This document shows, piece after piece, positions 16,352 to 23,403 of a DNA stretch of 24,392 nucleotides. The notes below the pieces were generated by a model, which was not told the origin of the DNA, did not search any database, and was given only the letters and a program-made list of their open reading frames with translations. Source of the stretch: Candidatus Pygmaiobacter gallistercoris (GTDB lineage Bacteria > Bacillota > Clostridia > Oscillospirales > Ruminococcaceae); NCBI GenBank assembly GCA_019113125.1, contig DXIA01000102.1:1-24392 (forward strand), read 5' to 3'. Numbering within the stretch: the stretch's first letter is position 1; every line of letters starts with the position of its first letter. A program made the position numbers and the translations under genes.

Positions 16352-17197
16352 TCACTTTGCAAAATGCGCGGCCTTCGGCCTGGGATTGTGGTAGATCGTG
16401 TCCGCCGCAACCACGGCGCCGAGCAGCCCGAAAACGAGCAGCGGCAGATCTCCGATCTCCTGAAAGACCGGCAGTCCCAGCGAGAGATTGGCCGCCTGCT
16501 TTGCCCCGATGACGCAGAAATCAAACAGGAACGCCTCGAGCCCGAAGAAACACAGCCGGCGCAGCTGCTGTTGTTCTGCGGGCAGATACAGCATCCGGAG
16601 CAATCCGCAGCAGAGCAGCATCGCCGCGAGCGCCCCCATCAGATCAAGGGTCGGCGTCACCCGCTGGATGCTGGTCGGGGAGAGGACAAACCGCCGGGCA
16701 CAGAGCAGGAAAAACGCGGCGGTCGTCCCGATGCCCAGCGGCAGTCCGCCCATCGGCTGCGCCTCTCCCCGCCCAAATCCGAGCGCAATGCCGCTGCACC
16801 ACAGTCCGCCGGCCAGCCAGCCGACGGTGATCAGCAGCCGGACCGGATCCACCGTCATTTTGCCGGTATACCGGTCAAAAAAGCCCCCGGCAGCACTGAT
16901 GTCGCCGAATATCTGGACCAGTGCCATCCCGCAGCCGCCAAAAAACGCGGCCGCCTGAACCCCGAAAACCGCCGCGAGCGGGCGGCTGCGGCGGGCCATG
17001 CGGGCTCCCGCTTTCGATTTTTTCGGCCGCACCAGCAGCAGAAAGGCCAGCGAGATCACCGCCAACGCGCCATACCGGATCCAGACACTTCCGGACGTCG
17101 AAAAACCGGTGGCGGGGTCGGTGAAGAGCAGTTTATCGGCGAGCAGCCCGCCGCCCGCAGCAAGTGCGAGCAGCAAGCTACAGATGCATCCGTTCAT
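16352..17197 (-). CDS. polytopic membrane protein of unknown function
   Basis: I do not recognise this 281-residue protein. It is strongly hydrophobic, with about seven to eight candidate membrane segments, roughly residues 3-23, 42-57, 73-98, 121-141, 150-166, 186-205, 213-235 and 248-268. A basic patch (RPKKSKAGARMARRSRP) follows the second segment and probably faces the cytoplasm. Charged residues inside the membrane parts are few, which argues against an obvious ion-driven transporter signature. The ATG at 17197 overlaps the TGA of citrate synthase as ATGA, with a GGAGG ribosome binding site inside the end of the citrate synthase gene, so its translation is probably coupled to that enzyme. 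A strong terminator follows. A role in citrate or dicarboxylate handling can only be guessed from this coupling. Confidence 0.8.
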   Translation of the reverse strand: MNGCICSLLLALAAGGGLLADKLLFTDPATGFSTSGSVWIRYGALAVISLAFLLLVRPKKSKAGARMARRSRPLAAVFGVQAAAFFGGCGMALVQIFGDISAAGGFFDRYTGKMTVDPVRLLITVGWLAGGLWCSGIALGFGRGEAQPMGGLPLGIGTTAAFFLLCARRFVLSPTSIQRVTPTLDLMGALAAMLLCCGLLRMLYLPAEQQQLRRLCFFGLEAFLFDFCVIGAKQAANLSLGLPVFQEIGDLPLLVFGLLGAVVAADTIYHNPRPKAAHFAK

Positions 17198-18543
17198 CCG
17201 CGCTCCTCCAGGCTCACATACCGCTGACGGACTCCGAGGTACTTATAGGCCGGGCGGATGATCCGGTTGGCGAAGACGACCTCCTCAATCCGGTGCGCGC
17301 ACCAGCCGCCGATCCGGCTGATGGCGAACAGCGGGGTGTAGAGATCGGTCGACAGTCCCAGCATCCGGTAGATCAGGCCGCTGTAGAGGTCGACATTGGC
17401 GCAGACGTTTTTGCTGCCCTTCTCCTCCGCAAAGACGATCGGGGCCAGCCGCTCGACGGCATAGAGCAGCTTGAACTCATCGCCGAATCCCTTTTCATAG
17501 GCCAGCGACTTTGCATTGGTCCGCAGAATGACCGCGCGGGGGTCGCTCAGCGTGTAGACCGCATGGCCGATCCCGTAGATCAGACCGCTGCGGTCGCCCG
17601 CCTGCTTGCGGATCATCCGGCGCAGATACTCCTTGATCTCGGTGTCGTCATTGTAATCCCGCACATTGGTCTTGATGTCGTCCAGCATCTCCATGACCTT
17701 GATGTTCGCGCCGCCGTGCTTGGGGCCCTTGAGGGAGCCAATGCCGGCCGCGATCGCCGAATAGGTGTCGGTACCGGTGGAGGAGAGCACCCGGCAGGCG
17801 AAGGTGGAGTTGTTGCCGCCGCCGTGGTCGGCGTGCAGCACCATGCACAGATCAAGCAGCTTTGCCTCTTCATGGGTGAACTTGCGGTCGGCGCGGTAGG
17901 TGCGCAGAATATGCTCGGCAGTGCTCTGGCCGGGTTTGGGCATGTGGAAATACATGCTCTTTTTGTCATAGACCCGGCGCTTGACCTGGTAGGCGTTGAC
18001 CATGATGGTCGGCAGCGCGGCGATCAGGGTCACCGACTGGCGCATGATATTCTCAAGCGTCAGCAGATCCGGCTGCTCGTCATAGCTGTAAAGCGCCAGC
18101 ACGCCCCGTGCCATCTTGTTCATGATATTGGGCGAGGGGGAGCGGATGATGATGTCCTCGACAAAATTCTCGGGCAGCCCGCGCCGCTCCTCGATAATGG
18201 CCTTGAAATCCTCGAGCTGGCTCGCGGTCGGCAGGCTGCCGAAGAGCAGCAGCCAGGTGACCTCTTCAAAGATAAAGCGGTCTTCGGTATAGGCGGCATG
18301 GACAATGTCCTCCACATCGATGCCGCGGTAGATCAGCTGCCCGTCCCGCGGGGTGCGCACCCCGTTGATCATATCATAGCCCACAACGTCGCAGACATTG
18401 GTCAGGCCCGCGAGAACGCCGGTCCCGTCCGGGTTCCGCAGACCACGGCGTACCCCGAGTCGTTCCGAGGTTTCCGGGTCGATGTAGTTATTTTTCAGAT
18501 ACTCGTCGCATAGATATTCCAGCGAATGCAGTTCATTTGCCAT
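17194..18543 (-). CDS. citrate synthase
   Basis: This enzyme condenses acetyl-CoA and oxaloacetate to citrate. The 449-residue protein has the three catalytic residues in their usual settings: His276 in GPKHGGAN, His327 in GIGHAVYTLSDPRA and Asp385 in NVDLYSG. VLHADHGGGNNSTF at 236-248 precedes the first of these. The N-terminal block VLAGLTNVCDVVGYDMINGVRTPRDGQLIYRGID is typical of the clostridial citrate/2-methylcitrate synthase group, so propionyl-CoA use cannot be ruled out. An in-frame ATG lies upstream at 18642, but the start at 18543 is preferred because GAGGGTGG lies before it and the promoter falls between the two. Its stop overlaps the start of a membrane protein gene. Confidence 0.95.
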   Translation of the reverse strand: MANELHSLEYLCDEYLKNNYIDPETSERLGVRRGLRNPDGTGVLAGLTNVCDVVGYDMINGVRTPRDGQLIYRGIDVEDIVHAAYTEDRFIFEEVTWLLLFGSLPTASQLEDFKAIIEERRGLPENFVEDIIIRSPSPNIMNKMARGVLALYSYDEQPDLLTLENIMRQSVTLIAALPTIMVNAYQVKRRVYDKKSMYFHMPKPGQSTAEHILRTYRADRKFTHEEAKLLDLCMVLHADHGGGNNSTFACRVLSSTGTDTYSAIAAGIGSLKGPKHGGANIKVMEMLDDIKTNVRDYNDDTEIKEYLRRMIRKQAGDRSGLIYGIGHAVYTLSDPRAVILRTNAKSLAYEKGFGDEFKLLYAVERLAPIVFAEEKGSKNVCANVDLYSGLIYRMLGLSTDLYTPLFAISRIGGWCAHRIEEVVFANRIIRPAYKYLGVRQRYVSLEERG

Positions 18544-18591
18544 GCTTACCACCCTCTCTGTTCTTACAGAACCTGATTCACTTATCTTTCT

Positions 18592-18620
18592 ATGATAATC
18601 CAATCCGGTTTCATGTGCAA
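18592..18620 (-). promoter_or_regulatory. candidate sigma-A promoter of the citrate synthase operon
   Basis: On the minus strand TTGCAC (18620-18615), a 17-base spacer and TATCAT (18597-18592) lie about 50 bases before the citrate synthase ATG. Each box matches the consensus at four or five positions. The 129-base gap up to 18672 also has to hold the divergent promoter of the SpoIID-like gene, which I could not identify. Confidence 0.55.
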
Positions 18621-18672
18621 GCATGATATGTAAATTTTGCATTCAGGATACCAAAAAGAAAGGGAACCGACG

Positions 18673-19701
18673 ATGAAAAAATTTGCCATTCAGCTGTTGT
18701 TGTTCTCCGCGCTCACCCTTCTCCTGCCGGTCGCGACGGCAGCCCTCTGCGGCGGCACGCCCGGGATCAGCGCCTTTACGACCTTCCTCTCCCAGTCCGT
18801 CCCAACTGAGAGCCAGAGCAGTTCCTCCGCATCCGGCGACACAAAAGAAACCGTGCTGCCGATCCTCAACAGCGCCAGCGGGGAGGTGGAACAGGTCTCG
18901 CTGCGGGATTTTCTCATCGGGGCTGCCGCCAGCGAGATGCCGGCCAGCTACCAGGATGAGGCGATCAAGGCGCAGATCATCGCCGCACACAGCTACGCGC
19001 TGGCCAATCGGGACGCCCAGCTCGCAAATCCCGACCCTGATCTCAAAGGGGCATGGTTTGCCGCGAACCCCGACCAGCGGGAGGGGTATATCCGCACGGA
19101 CGACCTGCAGAATGTGTGGGGCGCGCAGTATCAGCAGTATTACGACCGCCTTGCCGCGCTGGTGGACGAGGTCTGCGACCTGGTGGTGACCTATCAGGGC
19201 AGCCCGGCGCTGACCACCTATTTTGCGATCTGCAACGGGACAACCGAGACCAGCGAGGCGGTCTGGGGACAGGCGCTGCCCTATCTGGTCTCGGTGGACT
19301 CGGCGCTGGATCTGACCAGCCCGGACTGCGAACAGACGGTGACCTTCTCGATGCAGGAGGTCTATGACAAGCTCAACCTCGCCTTTTATTCTCTGGATCT
19401 GACCGGCCAGCCGGAAAGCTGGTTCGGCGCGACGGTACGGGATGCCGCCGGCTATGTCGGCACGGTGGAGATCGGCGGGCAGACCATCAAGGGAACCGAG
19501 CTGCGGCAGGCGCTCGGGCTGCGCAGCGCAGACTTCGAGGTCACGGTCGGGGAGGATCACGCCTTCACCTTCACCACCCGGGGCTATGGGCACGGGGTGG
19601 GGTTGTCCCAGTATGGCGCCAACGCGCTGGCCATCACCGGGAAACGGTACGACGAGATCCTCGCCCACTACTATCCCGGCACCGCACTCGCCGAAGCATA
19701 A
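18673..19701 (+). CDS. SpoIID/LytB-domain protein (peptidoglycan lytic enzyme-like)
   Basis: SpoIID is a membrane-anchored lytic transglycosylase that, with SpoIIM and SpoIIP, thins peptidoglycan during forespore engulfment. This 342-residue protein starts with a lysine-led hydrophobic segment (residues 2-24), either a signal peptide or a membrane anchor, then a Ser-rich linker (about 43-56). The SpoIID domain begins at VSLRDFLIGAAASEMPASYQDEAIKAQIIAAHSYAL, with Glu88 in the position of the catalytic glutamate. It ends with TRGYGHGVGLSQYGANALA and YDEILAHYYPGTAL, both hallmark blocks. The ATG at 18673 gives the expected anchor; the ribosome binding site (AAAGGGAA) is only moderate. No other engulfment gene is adjacent, so it may be the true SpoIID or a stand-alone paralogue. 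Confidence 0.9.
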   Translation: MKKFAIQLLLFSALTLLLPVATAALCGGTPGISAFTTFLSQSVPTESQSSSSASGDTKETVLPILNSASGEVEQVSLRDFLIGAAASEMPASYQDEAIKAQIIAAHSYALANRDAQLANPDPDLKGAWFAANPDQREGYIRTDDLQNVWGAQYQQYYDRLAALVDEVCDLVVTYQGSPALTTYFAICNGTTETSEAVWGQALPYLVSVDSALDLTSPDCEQTVTFSMQEVYDKLNLAFYSLDLTGQPESWFGATVRDAAGYVGTVEIGGQTIKGTELRQALGLRSADFEVTVGEDHAFTFTTRGYGHGVGLSQYGANALAITGKRYDEILAHYYPGTALAEA

Positions 19702-19740
19702 AAAAGGTCTGGACCCGTGCCGGCAGGGTCCAGACCTTTT
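19702..19740. terminator. bidirectional terminator between the SpoIID-like and aldehyde dehydrogenase genes
   Basis: A perfect 15-bp stem (19702-19716 with 19726-19740), made of AAAAGGTCTGGACCC and its complement, closes a 9-base loop. The A-rich and T-rich ends allow it to work on both strands. It ends 4 bases before the stop codon of the minus-strand aldehyde dehydrogenase. Confidence 0.92.
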
Positions 19741-19744
19741 GAGA

Positions 19745-21127
19745 TTATTTCAGGAATCGGCGCACCAGCGCAAATCCCTCTTTGGTATAGGGCGGATACC
19801 GCAGCGGAAGGTCCGGCAGACTGGGCCGCAGCAATACGCTCTTGTCGTGGCTGAAGGCCGCAAACCCGGCCCGGCCGTGGTAGCTCCCCATGCCGGACTC
19901 CCCCACCCCGCCAAACGGCAGCCGGTCGTTTGCGAGGTGGATGACGGTGTCGTTGACACAGCCCCCGCCATACCGGATCTGCCGGATGACCTTTTTGCAG
20001 TTTGCCGCGCTGCGGGTGAACAGATAGAGTGCAAGCGGCGCGGGCAGCTGCTGCTGGCGCGCGATGACCTCGTCGAGGTGGTCAAAGGTCAAGATCGGCA
20101 GGATCGGTCCAAAGATCTCCTCCTGCATCACCGGCGCATCGGGGGACACCGCATCCAGCAGGGTCGGCTCGATGGTGAGCCGTGTGCGATCCCACCTGCC
20201 GCCCGCCGCGACGGTCTGTCCCTCCATCAACCCGACCAGCCGGTCAAAGTGTTTCTCGTTGATGATATGCCCAAGATCCGGGCTATTGAGCGGATCGGGC
20301 CCGTAGAGTTCGGTGATCGCACGGCGCAGCTCCCCGAGCAGCGGTTCCTTGACCTCCCGCTGAACCAGCAGATGATCCGGCGCGACACAGGTCTGTCCCG
20401 CGTTGAGGAACTTGCCGTAGACGATCCGCCGCGCCGCAAGCCGGAGGTCGGCGGTGCGGTCGACGATGCAGGGGCTCTTGCCGCCCAGCTCCAGCGTAAC
20501 CGGGGTCAGCCGGGCTGCCGCGGCGGTCATCACGATCCGGCCCACCCGCGCCGAACCGGTGAAGAAGATATAATCGTACTTCTGGCTCAGCAGGTCGGCG
20601 TGGCCGACCTCCTTCGGATCCAGCATACAGACCAGTTCTTGGGAAAACGCGTCCCGGATCAGTTTTTTCATCACCTTTGCGGTGGCCGGCGCGTCGGTGG
20701 CCGGCCGGGCGATCACACAGTTGCCGGCGGCCAGCGCCGCGGCGAGCGGCACCATGCAGAGCTGGAACGGGTAGTTCCAGGGGCTCTGGACCAAAACCAC
20801 CCCATAGGGCTCCGGGCGGACAAAGGCGCCGGCCGGCTGATGCGCCGGCGCGACCGGCACCCAGCGGGCCCTCGCCCAGCGGTCAAGATGCCGCATCAGG
20901 GTGCGGATCTCCCCCTTGACGATCGAGACCTCGGCGAGATACCCCTCCATCGGCGGCTTGCCGAGATCCTGCTGCAGCGCCCGGAGAATTGCGTCCTCCC
21001 GCGCCGAGATGATATTCAGCAGCCGGCGCAGCGCAGCTCGCCGGGCTGCCAGCGGCAGCGTCGCTCCGCTGTTGAAATAGCGCCGCTGGTCCCTCAGAAT
21101 TTCCTCAAGTTGGATCACTTGCAGCAC
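19745..21127 (-). CDS. aldehyde dehydrogenase, class 3 (fatty-aldehyde type)
   Basis: This NAD(P)-dependent enzyme oxidises aldehydes to carboxylic acids. The 460-residue protein belongs to the ALDH3-like branch, shown by its short N-terminus, LVQSPWNYPFQLCMVPLAAALAAGN, NDTVIHLANDRLPFGGVGESGMGSYHGRAGFAAFSHDKSVL, and a C-terminus ending in RYPPYTKEG. Catalytic Cys247 is in NAGQTC and the general base Glu213 in LELGGKSP, 34 residues apart as expected. FTGSARVG is the cofactor loop and EEIFGP is present. The usual KPSE cofactor-contact motif reads RPAT here. The start is a GTG at 21127; a second in-frame GTG at 21118 is better spaced from AAAGGAG, so the true start could be three codons later. 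It begins 15 bases after a YhhN-family gene and is probably in its operon. Confidence 0.94.
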   Translation of the reverse strand: MLQVIQLEEILRDQRRYFNSGATLPLAARRAALRRLLNIISAREDAILRALQQDLGKPPMEGYLAEVSIVKGEIRTLMRHLDRWARARWVPVAPAHQPAGAFVRPEPYGVVLVQSPWNYPFQLCMVPLAAALAAGNCVIARPATDAPATAKVMKKLIRDAFSQELVCMLDPKEVGHADLLSQKYDYIFFTGSARVGRIVMTAAAARLTPVTLELGGKSPCIVDRTADLRLAARRIVYGKFLNAGQTCVAPDHLLVQREVKEPLLGELRRAITELYGPDPLNSPDLGHIINEKHFDRLVGLMEGQTVAAGGRWDRTRLTIEPTLLDAVSPDAPVMQEEIFGPILPILTFDHLDEVIARQQQLPAPLALYLFTRSAANCKKVIRQIRYGGGCVNDTVIHLANDRLPFGGVGESGMGSYHGRAGFAAFSHDKSVLLRPSLPDLPLRYPPYTKEGFALVRRFLK

Positions 21128-21142
21128 GCTCCTTTCCTGTTG

Positions 21143-21823
21143 TTAGTATGCGGCCGAAAGAGCCAAAAATAACAGCCCGAGATAATAGGTTGTGAGATTT
21201 GCGATCCGCATCCAGGACCGCTGCCGGATATAAAAATACAAAAATACGATGATGCAGTCCGAGATCAAAAACAGAATGCTGCCCACCGCGCAGAACAGCT
21301 GTGCGGTTCCCCGGGCGGGAAATACCGCGCTGATCGCCATGCTGCACATCAGACCGACCAGAAAAGAGTAGCAGAAGGCCGGAATTCGCAGCTTGCGCAG
21401 CCGCAGCAGCCCCCGGTGAGAGAGCAGCATCGTCACCAAAAGCAGCGCCGTGGGCAGAAACAGATCATGCCAGGCCGGCGGTGTCTTGACGGCATAGAAG
21501 ATACAGAAGACCACGTGTGCCGCGCCGAAACAGAGCAGCCCCCGCAAAAAGGTGCGGGAATGGATGCCGTGTCCGTTGTTGGCGAGCCCGAGCAGAAAAT
21601 CCCCCGCCGCGCACAGCAGCATCGCGCCGAACAGAATCCAGAAGTGGCCGCCCATGCCGCCGCGGCCGATCAGCTGTGCCAGCAGCGCGACCACCAGAAA
21701 GCCGATGCTGGTCACCGTCTTCGCCGCAGTATACCGATGAAACCGCCGCGGCGACCCGGCAATCTGCAGCAGTCGCGCCAGCAGCACCAGATAGACCGCG
21801 GCCGCGGTTGAGATGATAACCAT
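21143..21823 (-). CDS. YhhN/TMEM86-family membrane protein (putative lysoplasmalogenase)
   Basis: Members of this family that have been characterised, such as TMEM86 proteins and a Legionella homologue, hydrolyse the vinyl-ether bond of lysoplasmalogen and release a fatty aldehyde. The 226-residue protein is the usual length and has about eight membrane segments. Family landmarks are Lys35 in AAKTVTS, Asp75 in AAGDFLLGL, His103 in CFGAAHVVFCIFY, Asp189 in GSILFLISD and the C-terminal TTYYLGLLFLALS. The assignment rests on these patterns and topology, not on a search. The start at 21823 is chosen because GGGGTG lies about 8 bases upstream; earlier in-frame ATGs at 21853 and 21880 have no ribosome binding site and fall in or next to the promoter. 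It is the first gene of a two-gene unit with the aldehyde dehydrogenase. Confidence 0.85.
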   Translation of the reverse strand: MVIISTAAAVYLVLLARLLQIAGSPRRFHRYTAAKTVTSIGFLVVALLAQLIGRGGMGGHFWILFGAMLLCAAGDFLLGLANNGHGIHSRTFLRGLLCFGAAHVVFCIFYAVKTPPAWHDLFLPTALLLVTMLLSHRGLLRLRKLRIPAFCYSFLVGLMCSMAISAVFPARGTAQLFCAVGSILFLISDCIIVFLYFYIRQRSWMRIANLTTYYLGLLFLALSAAY

Positions 21824-21851
21824 ACTCCCCCACCCCTTCCCTGTTGTCTCC

Positions 21852-21880
21852 ATTCTAAGAAAGCGGCGGCGGACTGTCAA
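21852..21880 (-). promoter_or_regulatory. sigma-A promoter of the yhhN-aldehyde dehydrogenase unit
   Basis: On the minus strand a perfect TTGACA (21880-21875), a 17-base spacer and TAGAAT (21857-21852, 5 of 6) lie 28 bases before the YhhN ATG. The -35 box lies inside the loop of the preceding gene's terminator. Confidence 0.82.
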
Positions 21881-21893
21881 GCAGCCCGCCGCC
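21865..21893 (-). terminator. probable terminator of the MATE gene
   Basis: On the minus strand GGCGGCGG (21893-21886) and CCGCCGCC (21872-21865) form a perfect 8-bp GC stem with a 13-base loop, 12 bases past the MATE stop codon. The sequence after it, GCTTTCTTAG, is only weakly T-rich, so termination may be partial. Confidence 0.55.
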
Positions 21894-21904
21894 CCAAATC
21901 AGAA

Positions 21905-23275
21905 TTATTTTTTTGCCGCGCTCTTTCCCGCTGTGGGATCCCGGAACCGGAAGATCTGCTGCCGTTTCATCAGGTAGTATCCGAGACCGGTCAGATCGGC
22001 GAGGATCCAGCCGATCGGCACCGACCACCAGATACCAACCACCCCGATGGCGGGGATCGCGGACAGCAGGTAGGCCAGCGCCACCCGGGTGCCCAGCGAG
22101 ATGACGGTCAGCACCACCGACATCCCGGGCCGCCCCACCGCGCGGTAGAGGCCGTAGAGCAGGAACAGACAGCCGATTCCACAATAGAAACTGCCCTCGA
22201 TATGGAGATAGCGCACCCCCTCGGCGATGATCGCGGTCTCGTTTGCATCGACAAAGAGCAGCATCAGCGGCCGCGCCAGCAGCCAGATTCCCGCTGTGAT
22301 CACAAGGCAGAAGAGCATCGCGGCGAGGATCGCGCCCCGCAGTCCCGACCGGATGCGTTTTTCCTCCCCGGCGCCATAGTTCTGGGCGATAAAGGTGGAG
22401 AAGGCGTTGCCGAAATCCTGCACCGGCATATAGGCGAAGGCGTCGATCTTGACCGCAGCGGCAAAAGCCGCCATCACCGCCGCGCCGAAACTGTTCACCA
22501 ATCCCTGCACCATCAGGATGCCGAGGTTCATCACCGACTGCTGCACACAGGTCAGCGCCGAAAAGCCGGCGATCTCCCGGATGCTGGACAGCCGAACCCG
22601 GAATTTTCCGCCCCGCCAGAGTCCGGGAAACCGGATCAGCGTATAAGCCGCGATCCCGATACCGGCGACATACTGTGCAATGACCGTCGCCTCGGCCGCA
22701 CCGCCCACCCCGCGGCCGAGCCCCAGCACAAACCAGAGATCCAGCAGGATGTTCAGCACCGCCGAGAACGCGAGAAAGAGCAGCGGCACCATCGAGTTGC
22801 CCAGCGCCCGCAGCAGCGAGGCGAAGTAATTGTAAAGAAAGATCGCCACAAGACCCGCGAAGATGACCATCAGATATTCCCGCATCAGCCCGGTCACCTC
22901 TGCCGGTACCCGCAGAAAGCGGATGATCAGGTCAATTCCGGCAAATACCAGCAGGTTGAGCACCAGCGTCACCGCGGCGATCAGCACAAAAGAGGCGTTG
23001 ACCCCCTCCCGCAGCCGCTCCTCATCCTTCTGGCCGAACCGGATTGAAAAGACCGTCCCGCTGCCCATCGAAAGTCCCAGCAGGATCGAGGTCAAAAAGG
23101 TCATCAGCGTAAAAGAGGAACCAACCGCCGCCAGCGCGTTGGCCCCCAAAAACCGCCCCACAATCAGGGTATCCGCCACATTGTAGCACTGCTGCAGCAG
23201 GTTGCCCAGAATCATCGGAACCGCGAACCGCAGCATCGTCCGCATCACCGGGCCCTTTGTCAGCTCTCCTCTCAT
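21905..23275 (-). CDS. MATE family multidrug/metabolite efflux transporter
   Basis: MATE proteins export cationic drugs or metabolites in exchange for sodium ions or protons. The 456-residue protein has the usual length and about 12 membrane segments in two halves. The N-terminal signature is clear: LTKGPVMRTMLRFAVPMILGNLLQQCYNVADTLIVGRFLGANALAAVGSS, followed by GLSMGSGTVFSIRFGQKDEERLREGVN. The second half contains FGNAFSTFIAQNYGAGEEKRI and LLFVDANE, which also fit MATE proteins of the clostridial NorM/DinF-like groups. The ATG at 23275 has GGAGGAG about 5 bases before it, and a perfect consensus promoter lies at 23305-23333. The substrate cannot be read from sequence. It is followed by a weak terminator and then the yhhN unit on the same strand. 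Confidence 0.95.
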   Translation of the reverse strand: MRGELTKGPVMRTMLRFAVPMILGNLLQQCYNVADTLIVGRFLGANALAAVGSSFTLMTFLTSILLGLSMGSGTVFSIRFGQKDEERLREGVNASFVLIAAVTLVLNLLVFAGIDLIIRFLRVPAEVTGLMREYLMVIFAGLVAIFLYNYFASLLRALGNSMVPLLFLAFSAVLNILLDLWFVLGLGRGVGGAAEATVIAQYVAGIGIAAYTLIRFPGLWRGGKFRVRLSSIREIAGFSALTCVQQSVMNLGILMVQGLVNSFGAAVMAAFAAAVKIDAFAYMPVQDFGNAFSTFIAQNYGAGEEKRIRSGLRGAILAAMLFCLVITAGIWLLARPLMLLFVDANETAIIAEGVRYLHIEGSFYCGIGCLFLLYGLYRAVGRPGMSVVLTVISLGTRVALAYLLSAIPAIGVVGIWWSVPIGWILADLTGLGYYLMKRQQIFRFRDPTAGKSAAKK

Positions 23276-23304
23276 CCTGACTCCTCCATTCTTTCCCCTT
23301 CCGC

Positions 23305-23333
23305 ATTATAAACAGCGAAACAGCCCCTGTCAA
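23305..23333 (-). promoter_or_regulatory. consensus sigma-A promoter of the MATE gene
   Basis: On the minus strand TTGACA (23333-23328), a 17-base spacer and TATAAT (23310-23305) give a perfect match to consensus at both boxes. The leader to the ATG would be about 23 bases. No clear operator palindrome was seen in or around it. Confidence 0.9.
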
Positions 23334-23340
23334 TTTGCGT

Positions 23341-23368
23341 TTGCATTTTTTCGCGCGGGATTTATAAT
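23341..23368 (+). promoter_or_regulatory. sigma-A promoter of the TrmH-family gene
   Basis: TTGCAT (23341-23346), a 16-base spacer and a perfect TATAAT (23363-23368) lie about 35 bases before the GTG start. It is divergent from the MATE promoter, with only 7 bases between the two -35 boxes. Confidence 0.75.
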
Positions 23369-23403
23369 GAAAAAAAGCAACTGTCGAACTGGAGGATCCT
23401 TCT

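Noticed and set aside
17164..18513. Plus-strand open frame of 449 codons opposite citrate synthase
   Set aside because: Shadow of a gene with all catalytic residues in place.
18625..18672. Sigma-E type sporulation promoter before the SpoIID-like gene
   Set aside because: ATGATAT and GATACC resemble the two boxes, but the 17-base spacing is too long for sigma-E and the start would fall on the ribosome binding site.
19442..21172. Plus-strand open frame of 576 codons across the SpoIID end and the aldehyde dehydrogenase
   Set aside because: It crosses a strong bidirectional terminator and is antisense to an intact dehydrogenase; no domain seen.
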